This document shows positions 33,996 through 43,403 of a DNA stretch of 64,000 nucleotides, in pieces. Source of the DNA: Ulvibacter sp. MAR_2010_11 (lineage in GTDB: Bacteria; Bacteroidota; Bacteroidia; Flavobacteriales; Flavobacteriaceae); assembly GCF_002813135.1 (NCBI RefSeq), contig NZ_PHTY01000001.1, forward strand, positions 1,607,501 through 1,671,500, written 5' to 3'. Made by a program: the position numbers and the translations under genes. A model generated the notes under the pieces. It saw nothing but the letters and a program-made list of their open reading frames with translations, ran no database searches and was not told the DNA's origin. The stretch's first letter is position 1. The number at the start of each line of letters is the position of its first letter.

Positions 33996-36900
33996 CTATT
34001 CCTTAATCACCTTTTTGGTAATTGAACCGGCATCTGTAAATATTTTTACAAAATATATAGCAGTTTCAAGTGAGTTAAGATTTATTTGATAATTGTGTTC
34101 TTCTCTGTTTACAATTTCAACAACTCTTCTACCTCTTATATCATATACTTCAACATTTTCAATAGGGGCGTAGGGAGAATAGATGTTCACAGTGTTCTTT
34201 GAAGGATTAGGATATACCGAAATAGCCATAAGCTTACTTTCATCGGGACCTAATATTATAACCTCTTCTTCTACTTCAAAAAGTAGCGTAAAACGTTGGT
34301 TAAAGGTTCCTATCGGACTTTTAAACTCATAATCACCGGCACTTAGGTTGTGTACTATGTTTTCCCGATTGTCTGCCAAATACACTATAGCATTTGATAT
34401 TTGCTCTCCTTCCAGGTTATCAATAGAAATCACAAAAGATGTTTCGGCATCTACCTGACTTGCAAAGCCCATAGATATTTTAATATCACCATTGAATGCT
34501 TCTCTTGTTTGTATACCCAATTGTCTGGAACCATCCTCTAAATGAGAATACAATGCGATTGCAGTAGCCAGTCTGTTACTATCGTAACCCGGGTCAATTC
34601 CTGGTGTTGCCAGAGGATTAAAAGCAATCATGGTATTACTTCCGATACCGTATTCAACCTGACTTACAGAAAGCCTGATACGATCTATTTCTTCTTCATT
34701 AGCACCTCTAAGCGTTGTATTACCGGATGTTAATCGCATAGAGTTCGTAAATAGAATAGATCCTGCTCCAAAGGCTTTGATTCCAAATCCTTGACCGGTC
34801 GATATTACACCATTAGGAACAGTGCTGCTTCCGGGATCATTTGCTGCTTTTACGCCACCCGATAAATTGTACATAGAAATATCTCCCATACTAAAGTTGA
34901 TGCTATTATGACCGGGAATGGCAGTACTTGGAGGGGTTAAATGTTCCCAGAAATACACCTCGTTGATAAGGGCGTTATTGTCTATAAGGTCATATCCCGA
35001 TATTGCCGAAGCATATGGGTTGGCCAATACATTAGGTGTTCCATCCGGATTCGTTCCAAGACCATTAAAGATTATGGGTCGTGAAACATCTCCATTGTTT
35101 AAAGTTCCTTGTGTATAGGTCATATAGTAAGGATGGTTTGCCGGATCGGTATAGCCGGATTGCGGACGAACAATATATCCTTCTCCAACAGTTATGTTTC
35201 CGGAATAGGAGCTCCAGAAATCACCGTTATTATCGGCAAAGTTAGTTCCACCGGCAGGTACACCGGGATGTGGTATAAAATTGGCAGGAGTATGGCTGAG
35301 CACTAAAAAAGCACTATTAAAAACTCCATTTCGGGTTTCTGCATCCATAGGACTACCCATTACCATAAAGTCTCTTGTCTTTAAAACAGGTGTCTCTAAT
35401 TCAACATTGATAGCACCGTTATTAGTAACAGAGGCAAGTGCGTCAGTTTGAACCACACTTCCGGTATGTTCCACAACTAGAGTTCCGTTAACGGTAATGT
35501 CTTGGGTTATATTGATATAATCGCCTGCAGCGACGGTAAGCGATATACCTGTATCAACTTCACAAGTACAGGCGTCTATATTGCCATTTCCTGCTGTGGA
35601 TGTATTGTAATCTGAAAAAATTCGGGCATTGGAACCCATATCGGGTATTCCTGCAGACCAAATTCCGGAACCTAAATAAATGGTTGTTGCGGCAGCTACA
35701 GTAACTACCGAAACACAGGAAGATTTGTTACCGTAATCATCTTCCACCGTAAGTGTGACATTAAATGTTTTCCCAACATCAGCACAGGTGAAAGTAGTTT
35801 GTCCGTTGGTTATTGTCCTTTTGGTAATCCCTTTGTTGTCGGTTGACCCTCCGTCGAGGTCTGTAGCCGAAATTGTCACCGATCCTGTGGAAGCATCCAG
35901 AGTAGCAGTATGAGGTTGGCAAACAGCCACCGGATCTACATTGTCATAATTAGGATCCTTAACAACAAACAACCCTCCATCCCCGGATACACTTTCATTT
36001 CCAAAACCGGTTACAATCAGGTTTCCGCTGTTTAAGAAGGGATAGACATTCCATGTACCGTTAAAACTCGCTAGATTATGAGGAACAAAGGTGTCAAAAT
36101 AATTTACTTCGGTCATACTCGGATTCGGATTTCCGAAGGAGTCTAAATCGTACAGCCCATCTACTTTTAGAATTCTCATTCCAGCAGCATAGTTGGCCTG
36201 ATAAAACCGATTTCCCCTTACATAACCGTTGTGATCTATTGCGTTTGTTTGGCCCTGGTATGTATAAAACAACACAGGATTATCTAAATCTTGTAAATCG
36301 AAAACAAAGGTTCTGGTGGGTCCTCCAATATTTTCTTCGTCAACTTCGTCTCCAACGATAAAAAACCGTTTGTCTTCGGTAAACCAGCCCTGATGGGTGT
36401 AATATTTATTAGGATATCCCACCTGACTAATTTGGGTAATATTGCTTTTGTTTGAAACATCAAGAATCTTTACATAATCTGATCCGCTAAAGCTTCCAAT
36501 TAAAATTTCTTTGCCCTGGTGGTCAGGATCCGGACCGTCGTAAACAATCACTTGAGCGTCATGGCAATAGCCGAATGAAGAGCTAACATTACCAGCAACA
36601 GTTGGGCTTGTTTTACTTACATTTAAGTTTAGAATCCTCGGCGCACCGGAGTTTGTTGTGGAGCATCCCAAAAGATAAGCGTATCCTGTTGTTTCATTGA
36701 TAATTATATTATGACACGAACTTACTCCGCTATACCTGCCGGCTCCGTTTTTATCGAAGGTTACCGTGGGAGTTCCCGTTAAGGTACGTAAAGTTGTTAG
36801 GTCGAAAATTTGCACTCCGTGACTTCCGTTACTGTCGCTAACAATATATGCGTAATTTTGATACACTTTAACGTCTCGCCATAGGCTCGTCCCTGTGAAG

Positions 36901-37214
36901 GTAGGCATTCGTCCCAAATAAACAGGATTGGTAACGCCGTTATCGGTAATTCGCACAAAGGCTGTTCCATTATCTAGTGCTACAATAGCATATTCATCGC
37001 CATCTCCATCGGTATCGGTCCATCCCCAGGAATCTTGACCTTCCCCGGCACCCATGGTAGAAGCCGAGATATATTTTACCAAATCAATTCCGCTGCAGGG
37101 GTAATCATTGGCAGTTCCGGGATTATTAATTATACCACCACTACACGGTTGGGCTATAATTATAGAGATATTCAATAAAAATAGGCTGATGAAAAGTAAT
37201 TTTTTAGTAAGCAT
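33996..37214 (-). CDS. Choice-of-anchor B family protein with T9SS C-terminal sorting domain
   Basis: A 1072-residue secreted protein. After the signal peptide a choice-of-anchor-B beta-propeller fills about residues 25-425 (CSGIDLVKYISASTMGAGEG, then DSWGWTDTDGDGDEYAIVAL, GVQIFDLTTLRTL, YYTHQGWFTEDKRFFIVGDE). HYR-like or PKD-like and beta-sandwich segments follow. The last 75 residues form a type A T9SS sorting domain (ISVYPNPSKNTVNIYS, VEVYDIRGRRVVEI, AIYFVKIFT, KKVIKE). This predicts export by the type IX system and cell-surface attachment or release. It is the last gene of an operon with three QVGIN proteins, 28 nt after the previous gene. Confidence 0.92.
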   Translation of the reverse strand: MLTKKLLFISLFLLNISIIIAQPCSGGIINNPGTANDYPCSGIDLVKYISASTMGAGEGQDSWGWTDTDGDGDEYAIVALDNGTAFVRITDNGVTNPVYLGRMPTFTGTSLWRDVKVYQNYAYIVSDSNGSHGVQIFDLTTLRTLTGTPTVTFDKNGAGRYSGVSSCHNIIINETTGYAYLLGCSTTNSGAPRILNLNVSKTSPTVAGNVSSSFGYCHDAQVIVYDGPDPDHQGKEILIGSFSGSDYVKILDVSNKSNITQISQVGYPNKYYTHQGWFTEDKRFFIVGDEVDEENIGGPTRTFVFDLQDLDNPVLFYTYQGQTNAIDHNGYVRGNRFYQANYAAGMRILKVDGLYDLDSFGNPNPSMTEVNYFDTFVPHNLASFNGTWNVYPFLNSGNLIVTGFGNESVSGDGGLFVVKDPNYDNVDPVAVCQPHTATLDASTGSVTISATDLDGGSTDNKGITKRTITNGQTTFTCADVGKTFNVTLTVEDDYGNKSSCVSVVTVAAATTIYLGSGIWSAGIPDMGSNARIFSDYNTSTAGNGNIDACTCEVDTGISLTVAAGDYINITQDITVNGTLVVEHTGSVVQTDALASVTNNGAINVELETPVLKTRDFMVMGSPMDAETRNGVFNSAFLVLSHTPANFIPHPGVPAGGTNFADNNGDFWSSYSGNITVGEGYIVRPQSGYTDPANHPYYMTYTQGTLNNGDVSRPIIFNGLGTNPDGTPNVLANPYASAISGYDLIDNNALINEVYFWEHLTPPSTAIPGHNSINFSMGDISMYNLSGGVKAANDPGSSTVPNGVISTGQGFGIKAFGAGSILFTNSMRLTSGNTTLRGANEEEIDRIRLSVSQVEYGIGSNTMIAFNPLATPGIDPGYDSNRLATAIALYSHLEDGSRQLGIQTREAFNGDIKISMGFASQVDAETSFVISIDNLEGEQISNAIVYLADNRENIVHNLSAGDYEFKSPIGTFNQRFTLLFEVEEEVIILGPDESKLMAISVYPNPSKNTVNIYSPYAPIENVEVYDIRGRRVVEIVNREEHNYQINLNSLETAIYFVKIFTDAGSITKKVIKE

Positions 37215-37242
37215 ACGAGGGCTGATTGATTTGGTTAAATAA

Positions 37243-38130
37243 TTAATTGTCTCTTAAGTAGGTAAATTCTACACTACAGGGTCGGTCATGGCCAACATGA
37301 CCTCTACCTTCTCCCGTATCCCCATTATTTAGAAAATAGCTATGTCCGGTAGTTATGCAAATACTTAAATTAAAATTATACGCAGTACCACCCACCAGAT
37401 ATAAGTAATATACTAGTGAAGCATTGTGTAAATAAGTGTTGTCTTGTAAAGCGGGGCTGTCATTACTATTATGGGTTGAGTACGAATGCGTATATAACCA
37501 ACCTTCCATATAATCGTACGATGAACTCGCAGGGTTGATATCTACCCCTGTTCCGGACATTGTAAAGAAAAAGGATCCCTCGGAAGTTGCTAATGAAATT
37601 GCATCTAAACTGGTAAAATCTATTAATTGTCCGGCCCCGAAATTCGTTCTCACTTCAACCTTGTAAGTGCCTGCGTATTTTGGTGTAAAGGTTTGATTTG
37701 TCAAGCCGGCAATATCCTCATCGTCGTTGGGATTAGGATTTGAATTACTTTGCCTAATAGTGGTTCGCTGACATACCGAGGTTTGTTCATATTTTTTGTA
37801 CTCCTCCATAATAAATTGTGGCGACCAAATGCTGCCATTCCAGGCGTATATTCCAGGATAGACATTGTTCGCAGCATTGGTGGTAAGACTAGTGTTGTAT
37901 ACCATGGTCCCTGCCACGATATTGCCGCCATTGGGATTTGTAACCGGAGCTTGTACATTATTTGCCGTCAAAGCTACTCGCGGGTAAATTATTCCCTGTG
38001 TTGTACTCCCTAAATCCAAAGCACCTCTGGGTGTTACAGTGCCAATTCCTACCTGCGCATAATGTATTTGTATTGAGAATAGCATCAATACGACTATGTA
38101 TGTTAAATTAGTATGTGTAATTTTTTTCAT
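37243..38130 (-). CDS. Secreted QVGIGTVTP protein with jelly-roll-like C-terminus (paralog 3 of 3)
   Basis: 295 residues: signal peptide (to YA), module QVGIGTVTPRGALDLGS, GIIYPRVALTANNVQAPVTN, TMVYNTS, YPGIYAWNGSIWSPQ, then a helical or coiled neck (MEEYKKYEQTSV). The C-terminal domain opens FTPKYAGTYKVEVRTNFGAG and ends GEGRGHVGHDRPCSVEFTYL. That layout, with a Gly-Tyr-rich beta start after a short neck, recalls trimeric C1q/TNF-like heads, but this is by eye only. Tandem paralog of the next two genes, 27 nt apart, and co-directional with the T9SS protein. Confidence 0.82.
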   Translation of the reverse strand: MKKITHTNLTYIVVLMLFSIQIHYAQVGIGTVTPRGALDLGSTTQGIIYPRVALTANNVQAPVTNPNGGNIVAGTMVYNTSLTTNAANNVYPGIYAWNGSIWSPQFIMEEYKKYEQTSVCQRTTIRQSNSNPNPNDDEDIAGLTNQTFTPKYAGTYKVEVRTNFGAGQLIDFTSLDAISLATSEGSFFFTMSGTGVDINPASSSYDYMEGWLYTHSYSTHNSNDSPALQDNTYLHNASLVYYLYLVGGTAYNFNLSICITTGHSYFLNNGDTGEGRGHVGHDRPCSVEFTYLRDN

Positions 38131-38157
38131 GGTTAGGGATTTAAAAAATAAAAATGC

Positions 38158-39012
38158 TTATTCTCCTATATAGTTAATTTCGACCGCACATTTAACACTG
38201 CCGTTAATTGTAATATAACCCCGTCCGTCTCCTGCGGGAGATATACTTATATCGCCATTTCCTTCAAATCCTTGAGCATCTGCCTGATTAAAGGTTAGCG
38301 TAAAAGGATAATTGGTGCCGGCAACCAGTGTTTCTTCAATATCGTAGTTGGTCTGGTTCATAGAATTGGTATAGCGCTTCAATGATCCACCATCAAATAA
38401 ATTATCGTCATTGCTTCCGGAGTAAGAATTCACGGCAAAAGATGTTTCTATTCCATTAAATGTAAAGTCAAATACTCCACCCTCCTTAGCAAAATTCGTG
38501 AACTGTGGACTCGATGGCAAGTCGGTATTTCCTCCACCGTAATGAACCGTTATTGAAACACGATAAAGACCCGAATAAATTGGGGTAAATGTACTTGTAG
38601 TAAAACTTATGCTTTGATCACCAAACACCCCATTTGTAAAATCATCTGATCCTGTACGTAAATTTGCGTTTTGTAAAAATAGCTTATTATCCTTTTTTTC
38701 TCTTTGGGCTACCCACATAGTGCCATTCCAAAAATAGATTCCGGGATAGACACTATTTGTTCCGTTAACCGTTGTATTTGTGTTAAAAACAGTGGTACCG
38801 GCAACTATACTTCCGCCATTGGGATTGACAATAGTCTGTGTAGTTAAATCCGGAAGAGAAACTACCGGAAAAACAATTCCTCTATCAGTAGTGTTCACAT
38901 CTAAGGCGCCGTTAGGGGTTGTTGTGTTAATTCCTACCTGTCCTATCATAAATGATACAGAGAACAGAAAAACTGACACAATTAAATAGTTATATATAAG
39001 TACTTTTTTCAT
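38158..39012 (-). CDS. Secreted QVGINTTTP protein with jelly-roll-like C-terminus (paralog 2 of 3)
   Basis: 284 residues: signal peptide, QVGINTTTPNGALDVNTTDR, GIVFPVVSLPDLTTQTIVNP, TTVFNTN, YPGIYFWNGTMW, neck KKDNKLFLQNANLR. The head domain opens FTPIYSGLYRVSITVHYGGG and ends GDGRGYITINGSVKCAVEIN. Same architecture and spacing of motifs as its two neighbours, so the trio arose by tandem duplication. Exported; function unknown. The gap of 15 nt to the upstream gene argues for one transcript. Confidence 0.82.
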   Translation of the reverse strand: MKKVLIYNYLIVSVFLFSVSFMIGQVGINTTTPNGALDVNTTDRGIVFPVVSLPDLTTQTIVNPNGGSIVAGTTVFNTNTTVNGTNSVYPGIYFWNGTMWVAQREKKDNKLFLQNANLRTGSDDFTNGVFGDQSISFTTSTFTPIYSGLYRVSITVHYGGGNTDLPSSPQFTNFAKEGGVFDFTFNGIETSFAVNSYSGSNDDNLFDGGSLKRYTNSMNQTNYDIEETLVAGTNYPFTLTFNQADAQGFEGNGDISISPAGDGRGYITINGSVKCAVEINYIGE

Positions 39013-39027
39013 TGCTAGCGGTTTTAA

Positions 39028-39861
39028 TTAGTCTCCAACGTAGATGATTTCAACGGTACATGGTATGTCGTATGAAATGTAACCTCTCCCAGTACCACTG
39101 TCACCATTGCTTATAAATTCCGGTGCCGGATCTTGATCAAATGACAAAGTGAAAGATCTGCTCTGATTCGCATTTAAATACACATAGAAAATGGTAGAAA
39201 ATTCCTCCCATATTGCAAAATAATTAGTTGCACTAACGGCAGGTTCGTAAGCAGTAGAATAGGAATGAGCGGGTATGTCGTAATTGGTTCCGCCGAAATT
39301 TAAACGGAATGTTCCCGATTGTCTTGCGATGTTAAGGTAGCCTTGAGATTGGCCGGTTCCCGATTTTTTGGGAACTTTTGCGCCACCGCCACCAAAATTC
39401 ACATTGACCAGAACTTTATAATAACCGGTATATTGTGCGGTGAAATTTTGATTTACAAGTCCGGACACGTTAGCAAAGGAGCCGGATGAAACTGTTCTCA
39501 TTCCAAGGTTAGATTCATATAAGGCAGCTTGTTTCCTAGTGAACTCGATAGCCCACTTCGCACCATCCCATACATACATTCCAGGACTTACATCATTGGT
39601 GCCGGTAGATGTAGTATTTGTATTGTACACGGCAGTTCCAATGGGAATACTCCCTGTTTGGGGGTTGATAACCGGAGCTTGAATAATTGTGGAAGTAAGA
39701 CTCACGCGCGGCAATACAAAACCTGTCGTGCTACTATTAATGTCTAATATTCCATTGGGGGTCGTAGTATTAATACCCACTTGGGAGAAAACAATTCCCG
39801 AATAGAATATAAGAAAACCACAAATAAAAATACTTAGTTTGGGGGCATAAGTAGATTTCAT
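39028..39861 (-). CDS. Secreted QVGINTTTP protein with jelly-roll-like C-terminus (paralog 1 of 3)
   Basis: 277 residues from the ATG at 39861; an in-frame ATG at 39954 would add 31 residues before the signal peptide and is rejected. QVGINTTTPNGILDINSSTT, GFVLPRVSLTSTIIQAPVIN, TAVYNTN, SPGMYVWDGAKWAIEF, then the neck (TRKQAALYESNLGMR). The head opens FTAQYTGYYKVLVNVNFGGG and ends GTGRGYISYDIPCTVEIIYV. First gene of the four-gene operon that ends with the T9SS protein. I see no sorting signal in it. Confidence 0.82.
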   Translation of the reverse strand: MKSTYAPKLSIFICGFLIFYSGIVFSQVGINTTTPNGILDINSSTTGFVLPRVSLTSTIIQAPVINPQTGSIPIGTAVYNTNTTSTGTNDVSPGMYVWDGAKWAIEFTRKQAALYESNLGMRTVSSGSFANVSGLVNQNFTAQYTGYYKVLVNVNFGGGGAKVPKKSGTGQSQGYLNIARQSGTFRLNFGGTNYDIPAHSYSTAYEPAVSATNYFAIWEEFSTIFYVYLNANQSRSFTLSFDQDPAPEFISNGDSGTGRGYISYDIPCTVEIIYVGD

Positions 39862-40059
39862 TTCGATAATTTTACTAATTTGGTTACTACAAGTATACAT
39901 AAGAATACCGATAAAGGTTGTTTTTATTCGACAAAATACATTAAATATTAACATTTAGACGAAAATACGCACAAAAAAGAAGTGTTTTTGTGCGTTAAAT
40001 TCATCTTTTTTGTTCTAAAAGGTTAATCTTTAGCTGCTTAATAGAGTCATATATTTTTC

Positions 40060-42195
40060 TTAATCATCAATATAGGGATTCGACTTTAGGATTACTTTGG
40101 CGGTCATTGTTTCCGACTGAAGCGCACCAGGTGCATCCGGGAATCGTAAACTACTGTATTGTGACTCTCCGGTTGAGGAGGGTCCAACATCATCTTTCCT
40201 GTTTGCCACTATATGCCATGAAAATGTCACACTCGCGGTACCGCTTTGAAGTTCTCTTACCTCAAACCCTGTAGCAGACTTGTTTGTCACATAAACACCA
40301 TTACTGTCTCCTTCTAATTGAATAAACACTTTTAAGGGATGGGAAGCATCAACAATTATGTTGTTTGAGAAAATAGGATCGATAGCTATGTTGGCCATTC
40401 CATTAACAAGTTCTCCAGTCCCGTAATCTTCAAATAAGACTTCGGGAGCTTCGGCAGCAAACATTACTTTTTTTGAATTGTCTATACCGTCTACGATAGT
40501 TGAAACAGTTCCGTTTCCAATAATCTTATAGTTGGTATTCCCATAGCGGGCTCCGGCATAGGCATAGGACCCATTACTTACACCACCACTATAAAAGAAT
40601 CCCCCGTAGTACATATTATTACCCCCAACCATACTATTATTTGTATACCCGGCCAACATGGCTCTTGTGTCTCGTGAATCGGCATCAATGGGAGAGCCCG
40701 AATAATTGGTTTGAAAGCGAGCTGCTTCTCTTTCACCAGTGGATTTTTCAGTCATAACATAAAGACCAAGATCGATGGCATTTGCGTTTACTGCTACATC
40801 CATCACGGTACTCGAGGAAATAGAAGTAGTACTTCCGGCTACAGCTCTTATCCCCATATTGGAATTACTGGTTGCATTTTGATCTGCCACGGCCAAAACG
40901 CCATTAGCACCATTAAATCCACCTCCCCAACCTATAATTCCACCAATTAGATATATACTTCCCGTATAGTCTGTAGTTCCAAAAATACCATGGTTGTTAG
41001 TAGATGTCCCATAAACTCCCAATCCTGTACCAGTGTCACTTCCATATAAGGAAACTCCGTCACTCGATGTCTGCGCAATTACTCCATAGGGTTGAGCAGC
41101 ATTGTTTACACGCAAGGCGGTATCTGTAAATGGGTTATTTCCAATACCAACGGTACCGTTGACGTCTATTTGCATCCGTTGGAGGTTATTTGTTTTAAAA
41201 TTTAAGGATATTGCATCTGTTGTACCTAAAAAGTTTGCGAACAGAGATGTTCCCGCATTTCCTTCCAGGGACCAGTCTTTTCCACCTGTTCCACCCATGG
41301 CCACCCATCTGGAGCCATCCCAATAGTAAAAGCCGGGCAACACTTCTGTGCTGCCACTACTGGAATTTACGGTGTTATAGACCAGAAGTCCAGTGGCTGG
41401 AGCCGTAATGGGCGTAGCCGAATTGGTTGCTGTAAGGGCTACCCTGTTAATAAGGAAGCCTTTGTCTGTATCGGCAATCTCAAGTTGTGCACTGTTATTT
41501 GGAGTACCGGTACCTATTCCAATATTATCATTTGCACCGTCAATAAATAAGGTATTAGGATTATTATTGGTTTCAATTCGTGTATTCATATCCACCCCGG
41601 TCTCATTGATCACCACGGTGTTGTTTGCAGTTTCCTGAAGGCTTATAAACTCTAATCCTCCTGCGGCTAAGTTTAGCTGATCATCTGCCCCTCTATAAAT
41701 CCCGGTATCGGAATCGATATCCCAGGCTAATAAAGGATTAGTTACAGTTCCCGGTGAAAATGCGCGGAAAAGACCTGCACTTGTTATTTCTAACCTATTC
41801 GCGTTATTTGTTCTGAAACGCAAGTCGGTGTTGTCTATAGTTCCAATAAAATCGGTTGCAGGATTTGTCCCGGTATTTCCTCCTTGTTTCCAGTCTTTAC
41901 TAATAATTGGTACCCAAACTGTATTATTCCAATAATGGAAGCCGGCACCGGTAGTAGCGTTTGTGTTGTAAACCAGTAACCCTTCGGTTGCTCCTCCAGT
42001 AATTGGAGCAATCGTATTTAGGCTGGCAATGTTCACTCTTGGAACCAATACCCCTTTATTTGATGTACTGATGTCCAGAATAGATCCAGGTTGTGGCGTA
42101 GTTGTTCCTATACCGACCTGGGCGTTCGAAAAATTTATACAAAGAAAGAAACTTATAATAAATGTATAAATTGTTGGGAGTAGAGTTTTTTTCAT
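40060..42195 (-). CDS. Large secreted protein with two QVGIG/NIGIG modules
   Basis: 711 residues: signal peptide (to NA), first module QVGIGTTTPQPGSILDI with KGVLVPRVNI, GLLVYNTN and FHYWNNTVW. A second copy starts near residue 225 (NIGIGTGTPNNSAQLEIADT, KGFLINRVALTATNSATPIT, GLLVYNTV, GFYYWDGSRWVAMGG). The middle is rich in Gly, Ser and Thr (GVYGTSTNNHGIFGTTDYTG), as in fibre or hemagglutinin-like proteins. The C-terminus (HPLKVFIQLEGDSNGVYVTN, ATGFEVRELQSG, FSWHIVANRKDD) resembles a compact cap domain. Probably a surface fibre or adhesin; the function is unproven. Confidence 0.8.
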   Translation of the reverse strand: MKKTLLPTIYTFIISFFLCINFSNAQVGIGTTTPQPGSILDISTSNKGVLVPRVNIASLNTIAPITGGATEGLLVYNTNATTGAGFHYWNNTVWVPIISKDWKQGGNTGTNPATDFIGTIDNTDLRFRTNNANRLEITSAGLFRAFSPGTVTNPLLAWDIDSDTGIYRGADDQLNLAAGGLEFISLQETANNTVVINETGVDMNTRIETNNNPNTLFIDGANDNIGIGTGTPNNSAQLEIADTDKGFLINRVALTATNSATPITAPATGLLVYNTVNSSSGSTEVLPGFYYWDGSRWVAMGGTGGKDWSLEGNAGTSLFANFLGTTDAISLNFKTNNLQRMQIDVNGTVGIGNNPFTDTALRVNNAAQPYGVIAQTSSDGVSLYGSDTGTGLGVYGTSTNNHGIFGTTDYTGSIYLIGGIIGWGGGFNGANGVLAVADQNATSNSNMGIRAVAGSTTSISSSTVMDVAVNANAIDLGLYVMTEKSTGEREAARFQTNYSGSPIDADSRDTRAMLAGYTNNSMVGGNNMYYGGFFYSGGVSNGSYAYAGARYGNTNYKIIGNGTVSTIVDGIDNSKKVMFAAEAPEVLFEDYGTGELVNGMANIAIDPIFSNNIIVDASHPLKVFIQLEGDSNGVYVTNKSATGFEVRELQSGTASVTFSWHIVANRKDDVGPSSTGESQYSSLRFPDAPGALQSETMTAKVILKSNPYIDD

Positions 42196-42463
42196 AATTG
42201 GGGAATAAGAAATACCCTACAATATTATAATATAAAATCGACAAAAGACATAGAAAATCGTTGAAATACATAAAAGTTTAACAATTTTGTAAATTTTCTG
42301 TTAAAATTAACATTTGAATATTAGAAATTTAACTGTTGTTTGATTGAAGATTTAATAGCCTGATTACTTGATTGTTAGTTATTTTTCATTTCAAACTTGA
42401 TAATGGGAGTTCTTTTTACGGTATTTTTAATTTTTCTGAAAAAAAGGCCTAATAAATAAACAC

Positions 42464-43402
42464 ATGTCACCAAAAACGAATTTTTTCACAAAAAAAATAG
42501 AATCTGATTCTCAATTAGTTAGGTTGGAAGGTTCATTTTTTAAAGATATCACTATATCGTTATTGAGAGAAGATGGTATTCATCCAACTATTTCAGGAAA
42601 TAAATTCAGAAAATTAAAATACAATGTTCTCCAAGCTGTTGCTCATAACCACACAACCCTACTTACTTTTGGGGGTGCATATTCCAATCACATTGCAGCA
42701 GTAGCTTGTGCCGGATGGGAAACCGGATTAAAAACCATAGGTATTATTAGAGGGGATGAACTTTCAGAAAAAATACATTTAAATCCTACACTTTCATACG
42801 CACAGGATTGCGGGATGCAATTACATTTTGTGAGTAGAGCAGCGTACTCTAGAAAATTAGACGATCAATTTATCGACGGCCTAACTCAACAATTTGGTGA
42901 ATTTTACCTTATTCCCGAAGGTGGAACCAATGCCCTCGCAGTAAAAGGTTGTACAGAAATTCTTAAGGAATCCCAGTTGGGTTATGACTATATATGTGCT
43001 TCGGTAGGCACCGGAGGCACTCTGGCCGGTTTGGTGCAAGCATCGTTACCCCATCAGCAGGTACTTGGTTTTTCGGCATTGAAAGGGACTTTTCAAATTT
43101 CAGAAGTAGAAAAGTACACGACCAAAACTAATTTTGAGATTACCGATACTTATTGTTTCGGGGGTTATGCTAAAATAGATTCGAAATTAATTCGTTTTAT
43201 AAATGAATTCAAAAAAGAGACGAAAATTCAGCTAGATCCAATTTATACAGGGAAGATGCTTTTTGGCATTATAGACTTGATAAAAAAGAATTATTTCAAA
43301 GAAAATAGCCGTATTTTAGCCGTTCATACGGGGGGCTTACAAGGCATTTCCGGAATGAATGAAAAATTGAAACAAAAAAACTTACCACAAATTATAGTGT
43401 GA
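42464..43402 (+). CDS. PLP-dependent ACC deaminase / D-cysteine desulfhydrase family protein
   Basis: A 312-residue fold-type II PLP enzyme. REDGIHPTISGNKFRKLKYN contains the PLP-binding Lys region, TFGGAYSNHIAAVACAGWET the cofactor loop, and VGTGGTLAGLVQASLP the phosphate-binding glycine stretch. The family covers 1-aminocyclopropane-1-carboxylate deaminases and D-cysteine desulfhydrases, which open or desulfurate small amino acids. Substrate cannot be decided by eye; D-cysteine desulfhydrase is the more common role in heterotrophs. It is 1 nt from the glucosaminidase gene and heads a three-gene operon with hemL. Confidence 0.88.
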   Translation: MSPKTNFFTKKIESDSQLVRLEGSFFKDITISLLREDGIHPTISGNKFRKLKYNVLQAVAHNHTTLLTFGGAYSNHIAAVACAGWETGLKTIGIIRGDELSEKIHLNPTLSYAQDCGMQLHFVSRAAYSRKLDDQFIDGLTQQFGEFYLIPEGGTNALAVKGCTEILKESQLGYDYICASVGTGGTLAGLVQASLPHQQVLGFSALKGTFQISEVEKYTTKTNFEITDTYCFGGYAKIDSKLIRFINEFKKETKIQLDPIYTGKMLFGIIDLIKKNYFKENSRILAVHTGGLQGISGMNEKLKQKNLPQIIV

Positions 43403-43403
43403 T

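Noticed and set aside
39862-39954. 31-residue extension of the 277-residue QVGIN protein
   Set aside because: It precedes a complete signal peptide; the ATG at 39861 is the sensible start.
30016-42195. Prophage tail-fibre or endosialidase module
   Set aside because: Every protein has a Sec signal peptide, and no capsid, portal, terminase or integrase gene is present.
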